64,000 bases of DNA, from positions 122,959,682 through 123,023,681 of the forward strand of contig CM061229.1 of the NCBI GenBank assembly GCA_030844895.1, given 5' to 3'. Shown piece after piece: positions 22,018 through 32,765 of this stretch. Position 1 is the first letter of the stretch. Every line of letters begins with the position of its first letter. The stretch comes from Ambrosia x helenae (Eukaryota; Streptophyta; Magnoliopsida; Asterales; Asteraceae). The position numbers were made by a program, and so were the translations under genes. The notes beneath the pieces are model-generated. The model saw only the letters and a list, made by a program, of their open reading frames with translations, was not told where the DNA came from and ran no database searches.

Positions 22018-22281
22018 ATGGCATCATCTGCGCAACCAATCAATCTTAGCAAAGCTGAGAAGGTGGCAGTTGAAGGAATCATGGAGTTGTCTACCCGTCC
22101 TCCAAATGTTCTAATGCCCCCAGATGCCTTTGATTAGTTAGCTGAATATTGTGGCCATTTGTTGTCACAAGAAAAGATGCAACTCGACAATGATCAAGGT
22201 ACATCAGATGGACAATCCTTGAAGATGAAGAGGCTGTCTGAACTAGGTGACATTGCAAAAACACTGAAGTTCAAGTTACGC
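22018..22281 (+). pseudogene. Broken passenger ORF of the MULE, split by the LTR element
   Basis: The frame begins ATGGCATCATCTGCG and encodes SKAEKVAVEGIMELSTRPPN and then MPPDAFD, where a TAG stops it at 22135-22137. It then stays open through a lysine-rich helical-looking stretch (LKMKRLSELGDIAKTLKF) until the retrotransposon at 22282. On the far side (36787 on) the frame meets stops. I do not recognise the protein. It looks like a former MULE passenger gene, inactivated by the TAG and later interrupted. Confidence 0.5.
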
Positions 22282-24796
22282 TGTAACAACCGACAAAAAT
22301 AAGGTAATTCCGTACAGATTAATTAGTATATGATTAACGTAATTAAATGCAATTATGTGTGATTTAATTATCAAGGCCTTAGGAGATAGCAATTTCCAAA
22401 TAGTGCATAGGAATGCATACGTTTAATGGTAAAACATGATTGGATCATGTGCGAATAAGCTATCCGGTATGGACGTTGGCAATTACCCGGTAATAATTAA
22501 ATAAACGAAAAGGATCCCGGACACCCAGGATATAAAATAAAGGGTATTTTCACGAAATATAATAAGTTTTGGAACTCCAAAACCATAAGTGAAAACGTCT
22601 TGTACAAATCTCCCGGTAACGAATAAATTGCGCGTACCGCACCCAATACGCGTATAACTCATAATTTCACCCGGCAAAGGCCTAAATAACCAATCAACGC
22701 TTAAATTAGACTATATTTAAGGGTTATTAAAGGTATTTTTAATGTCCGAATAACGCGCGATTAAAACCCGAAAAATACCCGAACGACACCCGAACGACGG
22801 GGGACTTAACTTAACAAATATTGGGTAAATATTTGGAGTTGTGGACCCCACCTAGACCCACAAAGGGGCCGGCCTAAGGGCCTTTGTAATCCCCTTGCAT
22901 GGTGCTTCTAATAATAACCTATGGACCTAAGAGATGAAGCATGCATGGATGAATAAGTGTGTAAGATATGGTAGTACAAAAAGCAAGCCTATACCTTGCT
23001 TTCTTGTCCAAAAAAAATCGGCCAAGGGGCCACAAGAAGACAACACCAAATCATTTACTAAGATCACACTTGCACACTTGAGAGTTATTTAAATCTAGGA
23101 AAGATTTCACAAGAATTACCATATCTAAGTTAAACCCACCAAATCCTTCCTTTCCTTCCAATAACTCACGGCCAAACACCCTTAAAGTATCCATCCAAGA
23201 ATCAAATTTTGTACTACACATATCTCCTAAATCTTTAGTAAGATCACATGCAATCCATGGAAGATATGGTGAGATTAAATAACATGTGTTGGGCATTTGA
23301 AGAAACAAAGCAAGACTTCTCTTCTTCCTTTCTCCTTGGCCGTGAGGTATTGCACACACACACACACACCATTCTTTCAAGTTCAACACTTCTAAATCAC
23401 TTCCAAACATCCATTCATCCAAACCCCTATTGTGTGTTTCAAGCTTGGAGCTTAACCACTAAGGAAGAACACACTAAACCCCTCTCAAAATCAAAGGTTT
23501 TGTCTTCCCTAGCCTTGTGCTAGTAGTAAGCTTCTTAATCTTGTTTTTGATTGTTATTATTCATGTATGTGTTCCTAGTAGCAAGTTGTACATGAAGGGT
23601 TTAAAAAGAGGTTTGAACATAATCTCTAATAGGTTTTACATGTGTAAAATGGAAGATTAAAGATATGAAAATAAACCATGGATTTGTTGATGATGATGTA
23701 TTAGTCTTGAAAATATGTGAAGTTTACATTTAAGACTAAGTAGGATGATGTTTTGGTTAAAAATTTGGAATGAACTTGAATATGTTAAAAGTAACTTTAA
23801 ATCATCTTATTATGATCATCTAAGTTATAATATGTGGTAAAACATGTTAGAAGTTCATAAATGAAGAAGATGGAAAATTAAAGTTAGCTCACTTAGGTGA
23901 ATGAAATTTGGCTATGTTGAAGAAATACATAAAACACACATATAATTAGTCTTCCACATGAAATATAAGACTAATAGAAGTGTTTTGATACAAAAATAAC
24001 TTACCAATAAAAAGATAGATCTTCAAAGTCTACTATTTTGAGTGAAAAATGTTAACTTTGGAAACTAGAGTGGAAAAATGCAACTTTTGGAAGTTAAGGG
24101 ACTAAAGTTGTAACTTTGAAAGTTAGAGGACTAAAATGGATATTTTAGAAACTATTAGTCCAAAAATACAAGTATGGAAAGTTCGGTGTCAAAAATGTAA
24201 GTAATAAAGTCTAAGGATGATTTTTGTAAATACTAGTAGAAATACTTGGGTATTTTGTATAAAAGTGTATTTTTGAAAGTTATAAAAATACAAAGGGTTT
24301 TAAAATAAAGATTTTTATAAAATAGAGATTTTATAAAAATGTTAATCGAACTTGAGAAACTTATACAAAAATGAATACTTTTATATAAATGGGAATATAA
24401 AAGTATTGGAAGCATTTTTGTATCTAAGTTAACAAGTTGGGCTAAAATACAAACCTTCCAAGTAACATGGGTTAGAAATGTGGATAATATTTCTATAAAA
24501 CACATGTTGGGAAAAACTTGGAAGAATTAACTAATCGAGTTAAGATATCGAACTAAGACGCGTTAACGAACCGTACACGGACGAATCATGCGAAAAATGC
24601 CATTGCGGCAAGATAAGAAAAATATATATATATTGAGAAGTAAAATATATATATACATTATGGGTGAAAACTAATAAACACTTTCCTAAGTGTTAAGGAA
24701 TTATTCGTGGGAGAAACACATGACATAAACAAATAAGACGTTAAACAAACGTATATACTTAACAAGAAAAATTACACATTTATATATATGTACGCT

Positions 24797-24864
24797 CGTC
24801 TCGGCAAAATTCTAGTATATCTACTTAATGGGAAAGTAGATATGTGTGAAGGAAAGCCGCGACG
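24797..24864 (+). repeat. Hairpin repeat copy 1 (left LTR)
   Basis: The outer stem CGTC-t-CGGC (24797-24805) pairs with GCCG-c-GACG (24856-24864). The inner stem ATATCTACTT (24817-24826) pairs perfectly with AAGTAGATAT (24834-24843), around an AATGGGA loop. Confidence 0.75.
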
Positions 24865-24893
24865 AAAAGACAAAGATATATATATGTGTATGC

Positions 24894-24963
24894 CGTATCA
24901 ACGAGATCCTAGTATATTTATTTGAATGGAAGAATAAATATACGGTATGGTGAGTTGAATCGG
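24894..24963 (+). repeat. Hairpin repeat copy 2 (left LTR)
   Basis: The inner stem GTATATTTATT (24912-24922) pairs perfectly with AATAAATATAC (24933-24943). The outer arms CCGTATCAAC and GTTGAATCGG pair with one internal mismatch pair. The loop is a GAATGGA variant. Confidence 0.75.
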
Positions 24964-24980
24964 GTGTTAAGAATATACAA

Positions 24981-25050
24981 TCGAACGACAAGATCTTAGC
25001 ATATTTGTTTAAATGGGAAAACAAATGTGTGGCAAAGTGAGTCGGGTCGA
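24981..25050 (+). repeat. Hairpin repeat copy 3 (left LTR)
   Basis: The inner stem CATATTTGTTT (25000-25010) pairs with AAACAAATGTG (25019-25029) with one G:T wobble. The outer arms are TCGA-a-CGAC (24981-24989) and GTCG-gg-TCGA (25041-25050). Confidence 0.75.
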
Positions 25051-25069
25051 ATGTTGAAATATATATTAT

Positions 25070-25142
25070 ATCGAGCGATGCGATCTTAAGTATAATTATT
25101 TAAATGGGAAAATAATTATATGTTAAGTGAAGTCGAGTCGAT
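25070..25142 (+). repeat. Hairpin repeat copy 4 (left LTR)
   Basis: The inner stem TATAATTATTT (25091-25101) pairs perfectly with AAATAATTATA (25110-25120) around an AAATGGG loop. The outer stem is weaker, ATCGA (25070-25074) with TCGAT (25138-25142). Confidence 0.7.
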
Positions 25143-25848
25143 GATAATAAGATACAAGTTATGGAAATATTAACAAGAGTAATATATAACTTGTAACACA
25201 AGGGGTAATGTAACGCCAACGAAACCTAGGGTACGCGCTTAATTAAACGGGATTTGGAATAACTTGTGGTCGGGAGTTGGGTGTACAACTTGCCAAGGCA
25301 CATGCACTATAGGAATAGTGACTTATACGTCTAGGACGTTTGTAGGTGCGAGACCCTCTATGCTATCTACCTAGTGAGCCAGACAGTGATTCAGGTGAGT
25401 TTCACGGCCCCATTTTACTGTTTTAACTGGGGGAAAGATATGTTGTCAAATGTTGTCACATGTTGAAATGTTTTTCAAAGGTTAAAATGTGATAAGTGGT
25501 ATGATGAGTACTTGAGCAGTGATCGCCACTCGGGGTTGAGTCCTCTCTTCCATAATCATTAATTCAGGGAAATGAAACCAAAAGAATATTTGGATAGTAC
25601 TATTGGTGCCTGACAAGGCCCACCCCTAATCGATAGCGTCGATTATGCATCGGAGTATGCATGGGGTGCACGTATTCTGAAATTAAGTCGTTGGGTTCCG
25701 AGAAACGACTTGGAGCGGGGCATTATTATTAGTCTTGGTTTGGTTATGGGGCTCAAGGGATTGCTTATCATTATAGTTTGTAGGAGCTAGCTACTCCTTA
25801 CAAAGGCCACAAGTTGTGCAGGTTTCGCACATGTTGTAAAAACGGAAT

Positions 25849-25919
25849 ATCGATCGACAAGATCCTAGTATAATTACTTAATGGGAAAGTAATTATACGG
25901 TAAAGTGAGTCGAGTCGAT
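25849..25919 (+). repeat. Hairpin repeat copy 5 (left LTR)
   Basis: The inner stem GTATAATTACTT (25868-25879) pairs perfectly with AAGTAATTATAC (25887-25898). The outer stem ATCGATCGAC (25849-25858) pairs with GTCGAGTCGAT (25909-25919) with one bulge. Confidence 0.8.
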
Positions 25920-26304
25920 GGTTGTGAAAATGTTGCTGTTATGAAACTAAAACCTGTGAACTCACCAATATTTTATATATTGACGTCTTTTTAAACATAT
26001 CTTTCAGGTAACTAAGTGCTGAATAGATATGGGGCTAGTGCGGTGGAATTCGAGATGTCGGATACTGGTCGGGATTTCATTCACTGTTACCTTCGGGTTG
26101 GAACATAAACGGAAATACCCACATTGAAACTTAATACTCATCGTTTTAAGTAATGCCTTGTGCAATATTGTAACGAGATACTCATTTCCGACATGCTAAT
26201 AAATTGATCTTTTCTAATTAAATATAGTTTGTGTTAATCTTGACTTTGATATACTTTCGAGCGTTGCGCCACGTGTTTCCGCCATTGGCGTGGTGTGACA
26301 GAAG

Positions 26305-26321
26305 TGGTATCAGAGCCAAGG
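26305..26321 (+). promoter_or_regulatory. Primer-binding site (initiator Met-tRNA)
   Basis: TGGTATCAGAGCC lies 4 bp after the left LTR. It complements the 3' end of plant initiator methionine tRNA, the usual primer for minus-strand DNA synthesis in many gypsy and copia elements. Confidence 0.92.
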
Positions 26322-29300
26322 TTGTAGCGAACTAGCATTTTTGAAAAATCTAGACTATAACCGGTTTTGGCTCGAAAACGAAATTTTCAAAAAATAAAAC
26401 ACAACAAAATATTTTTAGAAAAGAAAGAAATTGTACATGGGTTGTACAAGGGGAAATTCCGACCGACTAGCCATGTGTGTCAATATATGAAGTATTAGAA
26501 AATGCGGATAGGATGTCTATGTTGCATAGGAATCCGATTTTCTAAGATTAAGTTAATACATATACGTAGTACGGATATTTTGCCAGTAAGGTTGTTGTAT
26601 CACGCTTCACAATAGTCCGCGCTCCTGCATCGATCACCGGTACCAGCCAAGAGGAAGGGTACTGTGGTCTACGAGGAGCCTACCTACCTACCTGCCTGCC
26701 TGTAGACGGGATGATCGGAAGGACTAATCTCTATCGCGTTAATGGATGTCGCCACGTTGTTTATGATTTGGAGGATCAAGTCTTGTTGTATGAAATCTCG
26801 GTTTTGGATCAGGAAGCTCGGAACTAGCGGGCAACAAGATTACCTGGCAACACAAATTATCATTACGGGTGCACACGTAATAATAGTTTGGGGTGCACGG
26901 TAACCTTGGCGGGCGCTAGGGCCGGGATTGGTGATCACTCCTTGTCTTAGTTGTTCTTGTTCTTTAGATTCAGTCTTAGTTTTGATCGGCCAATGGGTTA
27001 AATGGGAGGTCTCGTCAACGTCCCTTGATTTTGATCCTAGCTAACCTAATGAGCTTTCTTCGACATTACCTTTAAGGTACGAGCACGGAAGAGCTCGAAC
27101 GTCTACTCATTTGAGCAATCTAACGCAAATATTCGCATCGGATAGAGACGGGAGACGAAAACTTCCTTGCATAGGAGTGAAATGCCTGGAACGATGCGAG
27201 GAATGCTAAACTTGGAACCCAGTGAAGACTTAGGGTGCATCCCTGCTAGACTAGTGCGTCTAGAGAGCGGGACCCTGCGTGGATTAAATATGAGACTCGT
27301 GGCCGTGTGCTGCGGTGTTATCATGGTGAATAAGTCATGATCGACCTAACGCATGCCCAGGTTGTCTTCAAGGGTTGGATGTTTTTCTTCTCCAGTAGGA
27401 AGACAGAATCGAAGTTACGGGATTAGGAAGCTTGATCATTGTTACCCTGAAAGCTCGGTAGCCCTTGTCTGAAACAACAGTATTGGTTGTTCCCATGCAG
27501 TCATGGACTGCTGATAAAATCAGCATGCCGCATTGCACAAGACATGAGTGCTTTGTAAAACTTGGATGATGTCAGAATTTCGGCCACTAATCATGACTGC
27601 GACATGGTTTGCCAGTGAAAGGATGACGGCGTATAGTAGAACAGCAAGCCCCAGTCGGCGTTTGGCAGTGGACTCACTCGGAAGTGCATACGATTAACTC
27701 GTGGGAAGCCACTACTCGATGCATTAAGTATTCTAGTATGGATTAACAACCTTTGCAATAGCGCTGGATCGTGTTCGGAAGATGAATTGTGATGGACTCA
27801 GCATGTTGGTACTTGTGTCATACTACTTTCCTGAGGAGCAAAGGTTATCATAAGACTTCTCTATCTACCTCCTGTTTGTTTTCCAAGGATTGTTGGTGGT
27901 CCCGCTTCAGTCGAGGAACGCCAGAATAGGCTCGTTACATGTACTGTGCCTGAATCCGTCATGAATCCTAGAAAGTGGAACCACACTTTAGGAGCTGTAA
28001 CCATAAGAGTGTTCTGTGTTGCAAGACGCTTTTTGCTGACATTAAAATCCCTCTTGAAAATCAAGTGGCGGACTACTAAATGTGGCCACGTTATTCGGTT
28101 AAACTAAACTTACCCATGGGACGACAATCCCTTTGCTCTTGTTGCAATGTGGAGTGTCCACCACATTCGTCGCGGTAACGAGACTAGTTATTTATTGGTC
28201 GACGATTGATGGAAAGTGTTTTGTCAAAGTTATTGAGACGTTGCGTCCTCTCGTTACGGTGATTTATAAGCTAAGGTTGCAAGGTCCATTCGTTGTGGAC
28301 ACGGTGACCTGTCTAATCTCTTGCCATATTTCGATACTCTCACGGCGTGGCTTATCAGGAAGAAAGTTCACCGGCCTCGCTTGAGTGACAGAGAGGCATT
28401 CCAGCTAATTACTATCGGTGCTAGATAGCATGTAAGGAGACCCTAATGAGAAGAATGACTCGGCTGGTTTGCCAGAGTCGGTATCGTTTTCCTTTTATCG
28501 TGATGTATCGATAAATCGTGATTCTTCTACCGCTACTTGCTATGCTCGTTGTGACCACTACCCTTGTATCGGGAAAGATGTAGGTTGGTTTCCAGGTCCT
28601 ATGGATACCAGTCACCACACGTATAAAAGCTACGACGAGTCTAAGGCTCCAGTCGAGCCTGACGCTGCTGCTCCTATTATTATCCTATGGCTCAAGCGAA
28701 TCCTGTTGACACTATTAAGTGTAGCTCTCGCTGAGTTTGTTGTTGTCAGTGGTTCGATATCACTTATCGAGCTTGATATCATCGTTTCTTTAATTGTTGT
28801 TGAGTTCATTGTTGTCATTGTCTGTACAGTCCATGTTGGGCTTGATGATGTTGTTCCATGGCTCTGCTCGGGTTGACGTTGTTGATATATTTGAGGCTCC
28901 TGCAGAAGTGAATGATATTAACGAAGACGTCTTTATGACCCTTTCCAGGCCGCTATGACCAACTATATGTCTTTGTGGAGTTGTTGTTATTAATTCCATT
29001 CTCTTTGAGGCTTTCATTGAACTACTAATTATCATCCCTTGGGCTCTTAGGAAGCCTAACATTGTCAATGGTTCTCAAGCCTCAGTGGAAACTGTCGATG
29101 TCTCTGTTGCCATTGACTGAGTGACTCATAACAAGCCTATGGTCGTCCTCTCCATGAACAATATCGGCTTGAGAAGTCAGCTAAATTATGTGGAACCCGT
29201 CATTCCCATTTATGTTATGACGACAGATGCGCCAGCCAATCTAACCAAGTCCTACCATTGAGCCTATGGAGGTTAGGCTCAAGGCCGAAGGTACGAATGA

Positions 29301-32300
29301 AATTCCCACCTCCACAAGTGGCCTGAGACGCACGGGGATGCGTGCCCACCATAACGGAGCTTTATGGTGGTGTGGACTATGGGTTCTCCATATTGAGCGT
29401 CATATTGTCGCGTGCATTCGTGCTACTGTGTTACCCCCCAGCCATTGTTCATGCTCGTTGTTGCATTATTTTTGCTGGGAGTATCCATGTGGTTGCGCTG
29501 CATCGCCAATGATGCATTCCTAGTGTTTACTGCTCCTGCAGTGGTGTAGCCTTACTGTCGTATTTCTCTGTGTCGTACGGTTCCTATTGCGGTGTTGCCT
29601 TGTCGTCGTACTTCTCTGTTGTCGTGTTGCTCCTGTGTGGTGTTCCCTAGTTGATGTGCTTCGTGGATATGTTGCTGACATTGCCATGTTGTTTCTACTA
29701 TCGTGTTGCTCAGAGGGCGTATTGCTACAGCTGTTGGATTACCTCGATGACGTGATGATTTGTCGTTTGCATCGCTCTTGTTTCTCTCGGAATGGAGACA
29801 TCACCTAAACCCCTCGTGCCGTCATTGTTCTATTTGTTCGATTGTGTAGTGCCGACATTGATTATGTAGGATTTCAGGTGTCCAACGGACTTTCTAAAAG
29901 ACGTGCTTAGACACTCTAGCCTTAGTGGTTACATGTGTATTCCCCTAAAGTCTGAATCTCGTGGTCGTCTGAGTAAGTGACCGAATCATGTGTCGACCCC
30001 TGTATATGCTCACGCATTTCGTGAACGGTACATCTTCAGAATCTGAGGCACCAGTGACGCTATGCCCAGCCCTAACCTTTTACGTGCAATTTGGTCGCCC
30101 AGCGATCGGTTATGCAAATCAATATCGGGAAGAAACCCTGTGATCTACACGTGACAAGGCGAGACTTGCCTTTGTGATAAGGGATTTCGAATACGTCTCG
30201 AACCTGAAGGTATCGAGAATTTATGAGCGATAATATGATCTATACCTTTGGGACTAGCAAGAGTTGAAAGGTTCAAATCATTTATTGCCCACTCCAGTGG
30301 ATTAATTTGAAGTCATACATACCGACGGGTCATACTGATGGTTATGGGAATACCATTGTGGACCCACCCATGGGCGTGCGTTGGTGAAGTCCCTAGTATA
30401 TGATTCGGAGGTTTTATGAACCATGAATCCAGAAGGGCGTGCAGCATTATCTACTCTTTAGAGGTGCCACACTACTGGGTTAAGATGGTTGACCGTCTCG
30501 ACCCATCGATTAATGTTGTTATTCCTTTGATGGAAGGTCTATCCTACCTTGGTGTCGTGGCGTAGATTCTAGGAACAATGGAATACAATGTCGACCTCGA
30601 GTCGATAATGGTGTTCCCGGACATCTTTAAGTAGCACTGCTCACACTAGAGCAAAACCCCTTATCCTTGATAGACACTGTTAGAGACACCATAGTAATGT
30701 GAGCTGCCAGGTCAGGGCGTATGGCACCGGACTAATCAGAACGAGCTTGAAGGCTTACATATTCCGCCCATATGTGTGACTACTGAGGCATTGAATAGGA
30801 TGCCTTATGGGAAGGCTCAGGACTATTACCTGTGGTGCGATATCAGTCGCTCGCTTGCTTAAGCAACGACTTGAGCGCATGAAGCCGTCAAGCCAAATGT
30901 GAAATCTATGCTAAATGCATGTATCTATGACCCGATTTCACCATGTACATAAAAAGATTCCGAAAGGATGGAACCTTCGATGAATGAGGGCTTTGGTTTC
31001 AGGACTCCTTTCACTCAGATCTCTGCATAAGATCTGAAGGTCAATGTAAGGGCACGTGGCCTGTATTATTCGGAATTGATTTACTAGGTTGCTATTGACG
31101 ATAGGACACTAGTGCCCATGAAGCACATATGACAGAACTGGTACTGGATACCCATGGTTTGGGTAGCTACTGGTGTTCTGTATACTTGTCGCAATGGGGG
31201 CCAACGTGTTGATATGTCATAATAAACCTTATACGTTGTTCATTGCGACAACAATTTATGATGTTTCATATATCTCTTTTCGGTATAGACCTATGTGCTG
31301 GAAGCATCTTGTCGTTGGTGATGAGTCGACTCGTACTACTCGAGGATTGTGGAATTGTACGGCCCGGGCGTCAGGTATACACTGCTTAATGTCAGGGAAC
31401 TGAGGGGTGAAAGCGACGCAAAAACTTTCGACCTCCATCAGTCCATACTAAGCGTCCTAGTACCATTAACCACAATTGCTCAGGAGGAAAGCAGCAATTC
31501 GATACCTAGAGGATTCTACGGAAATAAAGTCCCATTTTGAATGTGGTTGTTCGGTCGACAAGAACCTAGTGTATTTATCTTAATGGGGAGGTAAATATAC
31601 GGTAAAGTGAGTCGAGCCGAAGGGATTAACAAAATGGAATACCCGGCGAGGTTGCCACAGGGACTTTTGTGTGGTACGGTAAGATCACCTGTTTGGCGTC
31701 ACCATGACACCCGAGGTGTCCCGAGGTCGGATGTGACCCAAGTGATGAACGATTGCTGTTTGGAACCCCCTCATTCCGTACTCATCTGTGGCTTCGAGAT
31801 GGGGCATACGGACAGTTACCTATACTCTCGGAGAGAGTTGTAGCTAGGCACGGAAATGCCAACTTCCATTATATCGGATTGTAGTAGTCACTCTACCTCA
31901 AGTTCGACAAACCTCGTACACAAGCATGGGATACTCGATTTGAGACGAGTATGGTTTGTCATTCTCGGACAAATTGAATATACTTGACGGAGTTGTTCCG
32001 TGTTGACACGATTGATGTTCATGGCAGATCGAATCCATGAGCTTCATCGCCAAAAATTTCCTATGTGATAGGAATTAGCATCCCAGTGTTCGGGGTGTAC
32101 TACTCAAAGCCCTTGGAGGGCATACGTGTAAATCTCCAGTGCGTCGATTGACAGACGGAGATAGATACATAACCTGGTTTAGGTTATTCGAGAGATGGCC
32201 AGTAGATCTTGCAGATTAAAGACTGTTTGGATGAGATGCGAACCTATTAAGAAGTCATACAGACAAGGCGTAGGCCTTAAGAACTTCGGTCTAATAATAG

Positions 32301-32749
32301 GTTTTCACTGAGAGTCATACTCCGAGGAGGTGTCAATAAGCTTAGAGTTTGTAGTAGGCCAAGTTCCTAATACTTCGGTGGTACGGAGATATCAATCAAA
32401 ATTGGCCTCGTGATGAATAAGCTTGAGTTGTCGCAAGAGCTTAGTGGGACTCTTAATGAATCCCGCAAGTCTGGCCTGAGGAAGTTTTGGTCGATTCCTC
32501 GACCGGCGGAAGTCCGGTTGACGATAAGCTCTACTACTTCGGGAAACCGATAGATGTGTCAAGGTGGGATGACCAAGAGCTTAGTCGTAGTTGAACTATG
32601 ACATTGTGTTTGTTAGAGCACTAAGCGTGAGCCGAGCATGAATCTGGGCTCACTAGGAAAGAGGAGATCTCATGAAGCGCAAACACCCCGCCCTGTTCAA
32701 AGTTACTATTGTGATGGGTAACTTGAATTGAATTCCGGGACGGAATTCT
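26322..32749 (+). other. Non-coding interior of the LTR retrotransposon
   Basis: About 6.4 kb with a more even base composition than its surroundings. I searched all frames for gag (CCHC knuckle), protease (D-S/T-G), RT (YxDD), RNase H and integrase patterns and found none. The best frames (for example 28469-28876) are short, hydrophobic or of simple composition, and unconvincing. Besides the hairpin copy at 31550-31621 I see no defined feature. Because both LTRs are nearly identical, lack of coding is unlikely to be decay after insertion: the element was already non-coding when it moved. Confidence 0.75.
31550..31621 (+). repeat. Hairpin repeat copy 6 (internal region)
   Basis: The outer stem TTCGGTCGAC (31550-31559) pairs with GTCGAGCCGAA (31611-31621), bulging one base. 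The inner stem GTGTATTTATCT (31569-31580) pairs with AGGTAAATATAC (31589-31600) with two G:T wobbles. The outer arms differ from copy 5 at matching positions on both sides, which preserves pairing. The flanking words GACAAGAACCTAG and GGTAAAGTGAGTCGAG identify it as the same repeat family. Confidence 0.8.
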
Positions 32750-32765
32750 CTTAACGGGGGGAGAA
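32750..32765 (+). promoter_or_regulatory. Polypurine tract
   Basis: An ACGGGGGGAGAA-type purine-rich stretch directly precedes the right LTR start (TGTAACAACCG at 32766). It is the plus-strand primer site of LTR retrotransposons. Confidence 0.9.

Larger units (their letters stand above)
22282..26300 (+). repeat. Left LTR (4019 bp)
   Basis: Starts TGTAACAACCG and ends GGTGTGACA. It contains five copies of a structured hairpin repeat (24797-25919), a CA microsatellite near 23352, and a run of GGAAAGTTAG-GGACTAAA-type degenerate repeats near 24050-24200. The promoter position is not obvious. There are no credible coding frames, and the frames present repeat identically in the right LTR. Confidence 0.95.

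Noticed and set aside
22483..25024. Several 60-120 residue frames in the left LTR, repeated in the right LTR
   Set aside because: Their identity between LTRs reflects the LTRs' recent common copy and not coding conservation. No motifs are present.
28469..28876. 135-residue frame in the interior of the LTR element, considered as a gag or membrane protein
   Set aside because: Simple hydrophobic composition driven by GTTGTT-type repeats, no known motif, and an antisense frame of equal quality. Not convincing as a gene.
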